From Cunninghamia lanceolata (taxonomy: Eukaryota; Streptophyta; Pinopsida; Cupressales; Cupressaceae): a stretch of DNA of 64,000 nt. Location: contig BSBN01001225.1 of assembly GCA_027924645.1 (NCBI GenBank), forward strand, positions 10,992,001 through 11,056,000. Direction: 5' to 3'. Both the position numbers and the translations under genes were made by a program. Shown here piece after piece: positions 11,277 to 22,237 of this stretch (position 1 is the stretch's first letter; every line of letters starts with the position of its first letter). A model generated the notes under the pieces. The model ran no database searches and had not been told where the DNA came from. It worked only from the letters and a program-made list of their open reading frames with translations.

Positions 11277-11535
11277 AAAACTGTTGGGTGAATATTTTGT
11301 CGTTTAGCTAACTAACGACAAAATGGTTATATCAACCACAGTATGATGAGATAAATCTCTCCTCTCAGTAAGGGGAGGTTCCCTTTTAACTATTACAAAA
11401 TTATTTACAATAAATACTAGCTTTGGGGGTGTGTTACATTCATCCTTTTCTCTTCTTTCAGAAAAAATGTTTACAATGTTTCATAGTAATATTCAATAAT
11501 GCTTCTACACTTAAACAATAATCAACAATATTCTT

Positions 11536-12050
11536 GTAAGTTGAAGCACAAAGTCTTTCAACTTACTTCACAAAAAGATTCATGAACCAAGTGAATAATC
11601 TCAAGTACAAAGTCTTTAAATTATCCCCAGAAAGATTTTAAAAGTAACCGTATCACCAGTTGGAGCACAAAGTCTGTCAACTAACAACACCACTGATTCA
11701 CGCGAATGTGATTGAAAATCATAGCACAAAGTCTACAAGTTCTCAATACGATTCATATACAAAGTGAACAACTACAAGCTCAAGTCTTTATAATCCTTTA
11801 CCAAGAAACACTTTCAACACACATAGATTCAAGGAAATAATATAACACAAAGTTTATATAACTTATCTTGAACGCCCTCTAATCGTAATAACCAAGCACC
11901 ACTTTATCCAATCAATCGACAAGAGAAATCAGCAAGAATGCCATATGTACATCCTCACTCATACAAATTTGATTCAACACAAAGTTTGATATCAAAACTC
12001 ACCTTCTTTATTGATTGGAATTGATCATACAATTTGAACACAAAGTCTCA
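11536..12050 (-). repeat. Array of constant-loop hairpins in P leader (right copy)
   Basis: Second copy of the 1431-1950 array, here in the 5' LTR and so in the expected RNA leader. The best unit is a perfect 10-bp stem at 11536-11545 and 11557-11566 around the loop GCACAAAGTCT. Later units share the loop and differ in the stems. Confidence 0.6.
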
Positions 12051-12120
12051 AAGTTGAGTCTCAATTTGGGCAGCACTTTGTTGCATAAGATTAAAGATAA
12101 TATTTACAATAGAGGCCCTC

Positions 12121-12130
12121 TTTATTTATA
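12121..12130 (-). promoter_or_regulatory. TATA box driving element P
   Basis: TATAAATAAA on the minus strand in the 5' LTR, about 840 bp before the LTR end. The transcript should start some 25-35 bp to the left. Confidence 0.7.
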
Positions 12131-12947
12131 GGGAGAGGCCTTGAGAAAATTTAGGAAAAACCTAACTACTTTGACTTATTCAAAAATAGGAGTCCTTATT
12201 GACTTGGGACTTCCTATGTTTTTACATGTAATTACATATGAGAAAAGTACATGTAAAAGTGTCTAAAACTAAATGAAAAGTACATATGAAACTACAAAAA
12301 TATTCTAAGGCATGATGACTTTCATCAACTCCCATTCCCTATAATCTGCACACATCTTCATGATGATCGGTCCACGAACCCAATTCAAGAGTAATTTGCC
12401 AGGTTTGATGACTCAACATCTTTGTGTGCCACTTCCATTGTCACTGCTATTCACTCTCCAATGTCTATTGCACTGTCCATACATGATTGCTCATCTCTAA
12501 ACACAACTGCTCCTCCTTGACTATAAGTGGCACAACACATCATTCTCATTGTCATGACTATGAATTGAATCACCTGTCTCCATGAGTAATGGCTTCCAAC
12601 ATCCTTCTTTACTATCATGTACATGCTCCTATTATCAAACCCCTGCTATCTTGTGCTTCATTACCTTGGCCTTCTTAGGAGATGGGCCAATCATTTGAAA
12701 GATAGACTCCTTCAGATGATGTGATGACCTCAACAGCTTTGCAGGAGAAACCATAACAAAAAGTCATGATCTTGCAGTTAGGGGAAATATTGGTAATTTT
12801 GGGAAACTACATGTTGATGATCACGACTATGGAGACGCGCTTGAAAAGGGCTATAGTGCAAGCAGGCCAAAATTCAGAGGAAAGCGAGCTTGGAAGATCA
12901 AAACTAAAAATTTCCTAGAGTTAGGAAAATTTGGGAGTGTTTGCATG

Positions 12948-13975
12948 GGCGGAAAAATTCGCCGCCCTTACATGTGTTTGGGAAGATCATTGGTTATCAT
13001 GCATAAGCAGTGAAAAATGCCGTCATTGCATGTTATCACTTGCAAAGGTGTAGGGTTCGTGCATAGTCGGTGATTTCAGCCAACGTTGCATATGACAGGA
13101 AAAAGATTGCATGTTGGAGCGACAAATTTTGCCAACGTTGCAAGTAAGTTTTAGACGATTTGAGCTCGATGTTTGAGCAATGAATTTCACTGACATTGCA
13201 TAGATAGAAATTGCAAGTTTCATGTAAGGGCGGCAGATTCTACCGCCCATACACCTCACTTTTGTTGAGTATTATAAGGTTTGAACAGCGGAAATTACCG
13301 CCGATTGAGCCATGGACAAAGATCTTCAAAAGGTAACATGCCGACGCGGCTGACACAGCCGATGCCTTAATACATAGAAGGGCATAATGAAGTATAACTT
13401 GGCTTTGAGGTTTGATCGACAAAAACTGCTGACATCTATATAGGTATAACTTAGGGCACAAAGATTGATCCCTATCCAAACGGTGAAAAACTCTAAGTCC
13501 GTCGGTGGCGAATTTGCTAGAATCCTAAAACAATGCGATCAAATGGTGCAAGAGGAGTCCAGTGGACAGCTAGGGAGAATGAAAATGAAATGACCAAAAA
13601 GATAATCAAAAGACATTTAAAGGCTTGAAAACACACCTTTAATGAGTGGCACGAGTGGCCATTAATGGCACTCAAAGATCAAGATCCCGGAGATCTTGTT
13701 CGAGCAGTGATTTCGGGCGTTCCAACACGTTTCACAAAGAATGCAAAAGCGGTGGATTCTACCGATGCTACATTCAAAACTTTGGTGAAACATGCTACGA
13801 CGGCCAAAAGTGTCGCTCAGACACATTGAAAAAGAAACCAAACGTAAGAGCGGCAAAAAGTACCACTACCGCACATCAAACCAAAAAGATGTCAAGTCGG
13901 CAATTTCCGTCGACACCGCATAAGCAAACACAAAGACATGTAACAGCGGCAATTTTAGCCAACTTTACATGTGAA
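12948..13975 (-). repeat. Array of short palindromes in the P U3 (right copy)
   Basis: Units start near 12948, 13005, 13065, 13117, 13174, 13227 and 13287, and again near 13690, 13746, 13797, 13850, 13893 and 13944. Spacing is mostly 50-60 bp. Each has an A/T core between GCGG-type and CCGC-type arms. Arms are often damaged by transitions. Confidence 0.65.
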
Positions 13976-14235
13976 TACTCAAAAACTTACTAACACTTGG
14001 AAAATGACCAAAATTAACATTTTTATTAGTTTATTACTAAATCGATTCGCGCAAACATTGAGGAATCAATTTGAGGACATGTCACAAACTAGTTTAGGAT
14101 GTCAAATCATTTCACAAAGGATCAAGAGAATTTTGTCTTGATTTGTGAACCTAGAGTGTAGATCACAAAACTAACAAGTTTCGTAGGGGTTGTCTACAAA
14201 AATGAGCATAGCTAATTTTGAGAACAACAAGAGCC

Positions 14236-15506
14236 ATGGCGAATAGCAGTTGCATGGATTATTAATTATTTCACCTTTGAAGGACAATGTGCCATAGTAG
14301 TTGGTCCCCCTTTTCAGCTACTCATTTATTTATGCCATGGTCTAGAAAATCCTGAATTAAGAGTTAACATTCCTGTATTCCTTCATGATTCCCTTGTCTG
14401 CATGATAAACATTTCAAAATTGGGTCTGGGCCTTTGAAACATTATGGTTTTATAAATTTAATCTACAAATATCATTTTCATAGAAAAAGAAAACCAAATG
14501 AGAAATGGCAGAATTTTTTGCAAAAATTTGAGAGCCCTGAACCTCCAAGACAATTTGTGGTAGGTGAATCATTGGGTAGGGCAACCCAAGATATGAGAGA
14601 ACTCTCCCCTACACCCCAGGTTTATAGACAAACGCCTGGTGGTGAAGCATTGGAAAATCCACCAAACCCTCTAGATCGTGAAGAAAGACCTAAATCACAT
14701 ACTGTGCCTGAAACCCCATAAAAACAAGAAAATGTGGATTAGTAGACTTAGAGGAGGAAGGTGGTCATCCCTGTAAAAAGGAGAAGAGGCCTAAAATGAA
14801 ACTGCCAAGACCTACTCCTCTGAGAAGGAGCAAATGGTTAACTGATAAGCCTAGTTGTGCTGCAGCCTATGAATTACCCCCTGTTCCCAAGAAAAAGAGA
14901 AAAGAAAAGCAGCCCTGTGAAAAAGTGACTCAACCCGATGAAAATGTGCATCAGATTGGTATAGAGGTAACTCAAACATTAGAAAGTGATGAACCCCCTA
15001 CATCTAAACCATCAATTGACCCATCTAAAAAGGACTTAGAAGAAAAAGGACAAGAGGGAATCAGTGAACAAATACCTAATTATGTTCTATTTGAAGAAGA
15101 GGAGGGTCAAGAATATGAGACTGTTGAAACAACTACTTCATTCCAACAACCAAAAAATATTCAGGAATACAGTGCTTGAGGAGAGATAATTGTCTCCCTT
15201 GAATAATGTTGATGATATAGAACAAGGACCATCTTGAGCAATTAATGAAGAGCACATATCTGGCAATGAAATTGAAGTTTTGATTACTCCTCCCCTACAG
15301 ATGTAGATGACAACAAGGGTGATTCAATGGCATTAGAAATAGAGAAATTGAAAGCATAAATTGTGCAGTTGAGAAACAAAATATAGTTGAGTGAAGAGCA
15401 GTTGAACAGGCAACAACAGGAGATAGAAGAGTATAAGGTGCTTCTAGAATAAAAGGATCAAACTGTGATAGGTAAAAATCAGGTTAATAAGATCAAGCAT
15501 TACAAA
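14236..15506 (+). pseudogene. Element O internal coding region, part 2 (unrecognised)
   Basis: Coding-like sequence resumes after P. Open stretches include 14434-14721 (95 codons; basic start, then proline-rich with FHRKRKPNEKWQNF) and 14796-15179 (127 codons; KKKRKEKQ basic patch, then acidic, including FEEEEGQEYE). From about 15330 the frame reads as coiled coil (EIEKLKA, then SEEQLNRQQQEIEEYKVLLE) broken by stops. The pieces are in different frames, so the gene is dead. No reverse transcriptase, gag or transposase motif is visible. It may be a captured host gene or an unfamiliar element protein. Confidence 0.45.
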
Positions 15507-16255
15507 TGAAAAGCTAATCCTACCACCATCAAAGAATCGAATCTAAGTGAAATCAAAAGCATGCAATTCAAGAACAATATCACCTAGATTGTATGATTCC
15601 TTGTTTGTGATGTGGATTACTTCTTCAACAATGAACAATTATGAAGATCAAAGCTTCCATGATGGATGGATGATAATGATAATAAGCTAAATGGATGCTA
15701 AAATGCTCAATATGCTCAAGATGATAATGTAGACGCTATGAGAATGTTGGATAGATGTAGTATGGAATGAGAGGGTGTTTATATAGACTTCAACCAAAAT
15801 CAATCAATGGTGGAGATTTGGTGGCTATGGGAATGACTAAGATGAAAGGATAGCCATAGGTGAATGTGTAAATGACAAGTGGAGGAAAGATAGGGCTTAT
15901 GTGTGACTGTGTACATAAAAAGTACTACATGTGAAAGATATTAAATAAAAGATGTAGTACTACACATGTTGGTTCATGAAGATAAATGATAAGAGAAATT
16001 AATTAAATAAATAAAATTTATTTAATTAATTGGAAAGTGGGTTTATGAAGGGAATTTTAATTAAATAAATAGGATTTATTTAATTAAAGTAGATAGAAAT
16101 AGAGATAATTAAATAAATTCAAATTTATTTAATTAATAAAAGAAATAGGTGCTTTTGATACGTAGAGAAATTGCTCAAATGTGTTAGACAAATGCAGATG
16201 ATAAATAATGCAATATTTGATACTAATGATAATTAAGTCAATTTTGGGTGTCTAA
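15507..16255 (+). mobile_element. Solo LTR inserted in the coding region of O
   Basis: A 749-bp TG-starting segment is flanked by ACAAA at 15502-15506 and 16256-16260. Removing it and one ACAAA copy rejoins a coiled-coil frame (DQALQTIRELQSQL). A TATA-like TTTATATAG lies near 15780. The right end has TTTTGGGTGTCTAA, like the LTR ends of many plant Tat-type elements, though ..AA rather than ..CA is atypical. No internal region or second LTR is present. Confidence 0.65.
16001..16136. repeat. Three A/T palindromes in the solo LTR
   Basis: Three related inverted repeats of the form TTAATTAAATAAAT..ATTTATTTAATTAA, centred near 16018, 16070 and 16119, about 50 bp apart. Confidence 0.7.
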
Positions 16256-17589
16256 ACAAACTATTAGAGAGCTGCAATCCCAATTGTAGCAAAGTGAAGA
16301 GAAAGATAAGCACTGTCTGGATAGTCTATTTGAGAGAGATAGACAAATCAAGAACCTAAAGTTCAACCTAGAACAATGCCTAAGGACATTTGTAGAGGAG
16401 TAAGAGAAGCAAAACATTGAATTAAATATGGCCATAAGTAGAACTATTGAACTGGAGCAAGACTAACAAGAAATTAATATTAAGCCGACTATGGAATCAA
16501 AAGAGGTTCAAACCGAACCAACTAAAATGGAATGGTTTTAGGTCCACATTCCTCCCATGCTAACCAAGTGGATGGAGCAATGCTATTTCTTAAGACAATC
16601 TAGAGCCGAGAATGCTAGACTTAAGAGAGAAATAGTAATGTTAAAAGAATCTTATGATAGATTATATCAGGCCAAGATGGATGCATGCCAGATTGGAGAG
16701 CTATTGCTAGCCTGTAGGAAACTGTCTAGATTATATTCCATGTTCCTTAATGAATAGTTGTTAAGATGGAAGCTCCTGAGAATCTCTTGCAATTTACCAC
16801 ATGATCCTAATGGCCAACAATTCCTTGAAGCATTTAAAGAAGCCTCTCCTATACAGAAGAATTTATTATGTGAGTTTTTCATTCATAATCTATTTCTTGA
16901 AAAAACATAGTGATTTCTTCATCAATCTATTTGTGGGGGAAGTTCAGTTAAGGGTGTTTTTGTCAAATATGCAAAATCAAATTCAGTGGCAGGACAGAAC
17001 CAAAGAATATCTTCATGCAGAGAAAACTATGGGACTACACATGAGGTACCCCAATCGGAAACCTTTTGCTTTCAAAACCCAATTCAAAAGAACTAAGAGT
17101 TATGAACATATGCAAGAAAAATATAATGAAAGCATTAGGATTTGTTATGAAGATTTCAAGATTAATGGGCCACAGTTGATTGATAGAGCTTGGAATGCCT
17201 GTGAAGAAAGATATACCCCCTTGCCTATGTATTTAAAAAGAAGAGAAATGATTTCCCCCTCTAACCTTCGATGGTCATACAAAAGGGCTGAGGCATTGAT
17301 AGAGAATCTTTAGCAACTAAAGACTAAGTGGATAGGAATGAGATACGGACTGCCTCTGCTTTTATAGCCACCCCCTACAGTCTTAGTTACAGAACAGGAA
17401 CCAAGGGACTTACATACCTGGCAGATGAGAATCAAACTTCACAAAGGTTTTCTAAAGATCCTTGACCATATTGATGAAGAGGCAGATGAAGTATATGATT
17501 TGAGCTCAAAGTATGATGAATTAAATAGGAAAAGAGAGGCAAAGAGACAGAGGATGCATCATAGAGCAGGAGGACCTGCTCAAGGTTAG
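16256..17589 (+). pseudogene. Element O internal coding region, part 3 (coiled coil and C-terminus)
   Basis: It continues the coiled coil (SEEKDKHCLDSLFERDRQIK), then an open stretch 16557-16757 with heptad-like MLTKWMEQCYFLRQSRAENA. An open stretch at 16801-17313 holds 170 codons; its last 100 residues (RYPNRKPFAFKTQFKR; WNACEERYTPLPMYLKR) look protein-like but unfamiliar. The last open frame ends GGPAQG at TAG 17587-17589, abutting the polypurine tract, as expected for the end of an LTR element's coding region. Several stops and frame changes show it is dead. Confidence 0.45.
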
Positions 17590-17601
17590 GAAGGGGAGGA
17601 A
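17588..17601 (+). promoter_or_regulatory. Polypurine tract of O
   Basis: AGGAAGGGGAGGAA immediately precedes TGATGAGGTATAAATA. A pure purine run directly before a TG start is the usual 3' LTR junction. Confidence 0.75.
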
Positions 17602-18816
17602 TGATGAGGTATAAATAACCTCATTTCTTTTATGGAACAAATAGCCCTTTTTGAATTACCCAATTCCCTAGCCTTGCCAATTTATTTATTTTTATAAGCA
17701 ATATTTATCTATTTTTAATAAAATGTTGTACAAATCCTTATTTCCTAAATTGATTGAAATTAGCTTTTAAATGTTGATTTAATGGCATGAAAAGTTGGGT
17801 AATTGTGTAGGTTAATGCCTTGCCTATAAAAGAAGTGGAATGCACTGGAAGTTGAGGGTGCCAAAAAATTTAGGCATGCATTAAATGAAGTCTTTGTTTT
17901 AATCCTATTATTTCTATAGTTACCCAAAAGACATTATGGCTCCACTCAGAGTCCTTTTTATGTTCTAAAAGACAACAGTAGTAAAGATTCTATTTTTCAA
18001 TTATAAGACTTCTTTAAATGGCATTTTCCCACCATTTGAAATGTAGGAATTTTGAAGTAGTTCAGTTTTAGTTGTTTCTCAAAACATGGATATAAATACA
18101 TACTATGGATGAATGAAGACAATCCCTTCAATTTTTGAAATCATCAGAGCTATGTACTTGCATTTTTTTCATGAATGCAAATGATATTGTTCTGAGTTTA
18201 GTTCTTTGGAAATATGAAGTTTTGAATGGAGTTACTATGTGTTACGAAAGTGATTGAATGTGATCTGAGTTAAGACAAGCTTCTCCCACAAGTTGGCCAC
18301 TCACGGGACTGTAGGATAGATAAGTATTTTCATTTATGTGGATGTTTTTATTCAGTGGAAAATAGTTTATGTTTAGTTTCTGTCGTTAACCTGCAAGACA
18401 TGTTGTTTAAAAATTAGATTGTTGTGTACTGTTGTTTGAAACTTTCTATGTTGATTAGAAGTTTTTTGACGCATCTTCCTTAGTTAAAATCATTGTTTTC
18501 TGATAGATAGAATTTGGAGTGTTTGCAGCATAGCAAATTGCATTTGTGAATTGTTAGCATAGAATTTATCTGCTTTCTAGTGTAGAATTTATATGCTTTC
18601 TAATCTAGAGTCTTCATGCTTTCTAGTATAGAATTTAAATACTTTCTGTAGAAGGATATAATTACTATTTTATTTGATGTACTATTCCAATCTTTTAGCA
18701 GAACTAGAAAACTATTTCTTAATGAAATATCCAACCTCCCTATTGTAGATAGCCTCGGACACTACCTTGGTCGATAAACCGATAATTTTCATCTAAAGTG
18801 TTAGGACCTTACGACA
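17602..18816 (+). repeat. 3' LTR of O
   Basis: 1215 bp from TGATGAGGTATA to TTACGACA. Its last 680 bp match 1-688 and its first 250 bp match 689-960. It is followed at 18817 by element I sequence, so O is inserted in I. The matching 5' flank is outside the window, so the target duplication (ACTTG expected) cannot be confirmed. Confidence 0.75.
17825..17832 (+). promoter_or_regulatory. TATA box of the O LTR
   Basis: TATAAAAG about 220 bp into the LTR, conserved at 901-908. Confidence 0.6.
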
Positions 18817-18879
18817 ACTTGTCAAAACACATCACGAGAGATAAAGGGTTAGAAATGCTTACATGTAGGGAGAGTCATG

Positions 18880-19953
18880 CTAGAGGTTATCAATAATTAG
18901 ATCATCCTCTTCCCACGCTCAAATGCTAGAGGAAAGAGGTGTAGGTTGTTCCATTTGTCTTTCTAATGTAGTTTGATTATCTTCTGATCCTTGAAAGGAT
19001 GACAGAGAAGGAACCTCAGCATAAATACCATCTCTCCGTGGATGAGGTAATACTTCAGTACTTTCCTTATCCACTTCTATAATAGTGATTATATTATCAA
19101 AGTCTAGATAGTCATCTTGATAAGAGTCATAATAAGTTTCTTGTTCTGTGAAATATCTTTCCATGTTCACTAATGCTTCTTCTTGGCTAGGGAGAGCATT
19201 GAAATGAAAGAAAGGTAAAGTGTTGTTAAGAAGTTTAGGTCTTGTATCATTATCATCCTTAGCATCATAAGTTTTAGTTAATTATTCCATTCCATTAAGG
19301 AGATTTTCATACTCATCATTCTCAATGTGTTTTGTCAAATCTTCCACTATCTAAGGGTATGTATTCATGAGAGATGTATGATTGTCTAGATAATATAGAG
19401 GCATAACATTATTTTGTACAATGTGTACTAAGCCTCGAACAACATTAATACCATCTTGTCCTTCTTTTATCAATTCTCTTATGTTGCGAATCACATGTAT
19501 AGCTTCTTCCGCTATTCTTTTAGTTTCCATAAATGCTTGAAAATTGGCTAACTCTTTGTCAAGTTTGTTTATTTGTTCATCAGGTACATATGCTATCAAA
19601 TCAATAGGATCCTCAACATCATGAGAGATTTATTCTACTATTGTAGTTGTAGGAGGCATGATGTCTTGTAAAAATTGTGTTTCTTTTGTTGTTGGAAAGG
19701 TATCAGTAATTTCACTATCTTGCACTAGTATATCCTCATGGGAAGAATCATTTTTGAAAGAATGACCAAAGGACAAGATTATGTCATCATCACATGTAGT
19801 AGATATAGGAGAGATTTTATCACAATTATCTTTTTAATTGCTACTCATTGAGATGAACTCTGTTAAGCTTTCTAATATTGTAGGATGTTCACTCATGAGG
19901 GTTAAAAATTGGGCAAAATCAAGATCTTTGATAAATGCATGCAAAGATACCAT
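18880..19953 (-). pseudogene. Unknown ORF of element I
   Basis: Read from ATG 19953, about 355 codons with several in-frame stops. The N-terminus (MVSLHAFIKDLDFAQFLTLM) and the C-terminus (EEDDLIIDNL just before the stop) match the ORF of element II. The middle is different and contains a helical stretch (FMETKRIAEEAIHVIRNIRE). It is very acidic overall. No zinc knuckle, protease or polymerase motif is present. In plant Ogre-type elements an ORF of unknown function precedes gag; that comparison is position-based only. Confidence 0.55.
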
Positions 19954-20079
19954 TGAAAAATTACATGAAGGTGCAATGTGTATGTTTTTAAATCAGTGTA
20001 AGATCAGATTTTAAAAGCTTTTCAAAATTTGATGCAAAAGACAAGTGCAAAACAATGTATGAAAATGACCTAAAATGCT

Positions 20080-20760
20080 TGATTTTTTCAACTTTTTTCA
20101 ATGCAAATAAGTGAAAGAAAAGGTGTTGTAAGGAAATTGATCAGGGGAAGAAAATAATATGTTTTATATCAGTCCAATAAATCAATAATATCGTTTACAA
20201 CACACTTTTGATGCAAACCTAGTGAAAATGTGCTAAAATATGCAATTTTTCACAAATTTTCAATGCAAAGACCTGATAGAAAGGGTGTTGTAAAGAATTT
20301 TACAAGGTTTAGAATATTATAGTAGTAATATTAGTCAACTAAAGCCATAAAATTTATCACAACACACTTGGAGTACAAATCTAGGTCAAACCCTAGGGCA
20401 AATATAGCCAAAGTATGCAATTTTTCACCAAATTTCAATGCAAAAGAGTATGACAAAGGGTGTTGTGAGGAAAATGATGATGGAAAGAAAATTAAAATAG
20501 TAATAACAACCACCTAATTCCAAAAAATATGTCACAACACAATTATAGTGCCACTCAAGGTCAAACCCTAGGAAAATATAGCCAAAATATGCAATTTTTC
20601 ACCAAATTTCCACTGTAAGAGCCCAATAAAAAGGTGTTGTACAGAATTTTTGGAGGGACAATAGATAATAACCTTGATAATAGCCAATTAGTGCCAAAAA
20701 TAATTTACAACATGCCTATGGTGCAAATCTAGAGAGATGATAAGGCCAAAATCTAGTGAC
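20080..20760 (-). repeat. Leader tandem array of element I
   Basis: Four diverged units of about 162-175 bp. GGTGTTGT recurs near 20122, 20284, 20459 and 20633, and ACAACAC-like partners near 20199, 20362, 20534 and 20706. The two motifs are reverse complements about 80 bp apart, so each unit can fold. The flanking 19954-20079 and 20761-21010 show nothing recognisable. Confidence 0.7.
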
Positions 20761-21010
20761 AAATCAAGGTTTTCAAACCCTAGGCATGAAATTTTGTAAG
20801 AATACTATTATGATGAAACACTATAGTTAGAAATCAGTCCTAATGAATGTTTTAAAATGCTAGTAAAATCTGAAACAAGATTTTGGCTACAAACCCTAGC
20901 TAATGCAAAACTAGGTTATATGAAAAATGAACAATTTCAATCAATTTTTATCAATTTAAGCATGAAAATGCAATCTAAATGAATGATGAAAAACACGGTT
21001 TCACCAAAAA

Positions 21011-22237
21011 TGTTTAAGGTGAAATATGATGAAGAGGATTTTTGTGTTTATTTTTCTAGTTTGTATGAATCCTCCTTTCACCTCTAAACATTCAAGGACT
21101 TCAGCTGAGTAGGAAGTCTACTACAAGCCTTCAGTCACTCAGAATATAGGGGAAACTTGTAATTGTGTGATTTAGTTGTTTAATTAATCCCAATTAGGCT
21201 CAAAACCCTAATTATGCAAATTTAGAAGCAAACAGACAAATTACAGAAAATGTGCTCACACAGAGATATCAAATGACAATCAAATACATACCAGATTTCA
21301 AAGTCTGGAAAATGGAAAAGTCGAGAACTAATGAGCAGGCACCCTAGTCCAGTGCTATACTTTTGTTGGGATCTGGGAATCTTGTCTGCAACCTATTCTT
21401 GTTGTTTTGGAGATTCTTCAGTTGCGAGATCTGAAGGACTAATGAGTGGGTGCTTGAGTCCAGGTCCCTATTTTCTCTTTTGATCTATAATTCTGACAGT
21501 CTGCAATGCTTCCCTGCAACCTATAACCTGCAATCATGGAAAAATGGGTTGGGGGTTGTGGTGTTTAGAGGATTGCCTTAGTCGAGCCCTAGAGAGACAT
21601 TCAAGTCTTTTGAACACCATTCTTAGATAAAGAGTGTGTATTCCTACGGGATAGAGGAAAAATTCAAATGATAAATGATTGAAAACACAATTGATATCAC
21701 CTTGCAGTGAAGATCTCATGGAAGGAAGATGCTCTTCATGGCATGAGGAGATGGATGCCAAATCTGCAAATACAAACACAAGAACAACACAAATTCTTCT
21801 CTACAACACAATGAATGCCTTGAATCATTTTCACATAAGCTCATGAATCAAAATTGCAATCTAATGTCCATCTAGTTTACAAATGAATCACTAATCATGC
21901 TTATATATGCAACTACAAACATTCCTGCCAAGAATTTCGTAATTGAAACTTACTGTGTCGGCATAGGAACCTAAATAACGGTCATAAACCAACACTCCAA
22001 ATTTGGTCCTAACCTAAAATAGGATAGGACTAGGGTACAGGCACCCAAGTCCTCCCTCACTATTTTAGGCAGGATTAATATTATGTGCACCCCCTAGGTC
22101 CCATTTGCCATGAAACTTCAGGGTTTTCTCATCGGGATGTCAAATTGACATGAAAAATTCTCTAAATGCATCAACAAGACCCAAGAGCTAAACCTTAAGA
22201 GAGAAAATCCCCCAAAGGGACATTTTATGACATAACA
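21011..22237 (-). repeat. 5' LTR of element I
   Basis: 1227 bp, bounded by TGTTTAAGG (left) and CATAACA (right) on the plus strand. A minus-strand TATATAAG lies at 21901-21908. Next to the left end is a primer-site-like TTTTTGGTGAAACC (minus strand), comparable to TTTTGGTGAACGC in element II, so this is a 5' LTR. Confidence 0.85.

Larger units (their letters stand above)
1177..14230 (-). mobile_element. Element P: large-LTR, gag-only LTR retrotransposon
   Basis: Both outer ends are TG..CA, and a 5-bp target duplication AGAGC lies at 1172-1176 and 14231-14235. The LTRs are 2951 bp (left, after removing inserted element Q) and 2949 bp (right). They enclose only about 2.1 kb. The gag remnant, primer binding site and TATA box all read on the minus strand, so the right LTR is the 5' LTR. 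No protease, reverse transcriptase or integrase was found. This matches the large retrotransposon derivative (LARD-like) concept with a residual gag. P is inserted in element O. Confidence 0.9.
11282..14230 (-). repeat. 5' LTR of P (intact)
   Basis: 2949 bp, TGTTGGGTG..GAGAACAACA on the plus strand. It aligns with 1177-3792 plus 8856-9190. Read on the minus strand, U3 (palindrome array) precedes the TATA box at 12121-12130. R/U5 (hairpin array) precedes the primer binding site. Confidence 0.95.
18817..22237 (-). mobile_element. Element I: 5' half of a non-autonomous LTR retrotransposon
   Basis: Read on the minus strand: 5' LTR (22237 to 21011), leader with tandem repeats, then one ORF ending at 18880, cut at 18817 by element O. 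Element II shares the LTR, leader repeats, and the N- and C-termini of the ORF. The rest of I should lie left of the window. Confidence 0.8.

Noticed and set aside
13646..13993. Basic 115-codon ORF in the P LTR as a gene
   Set aside because: It runs through the palindrome array, on the strand opposite to P transcription, and is disrupted in the left LTR.
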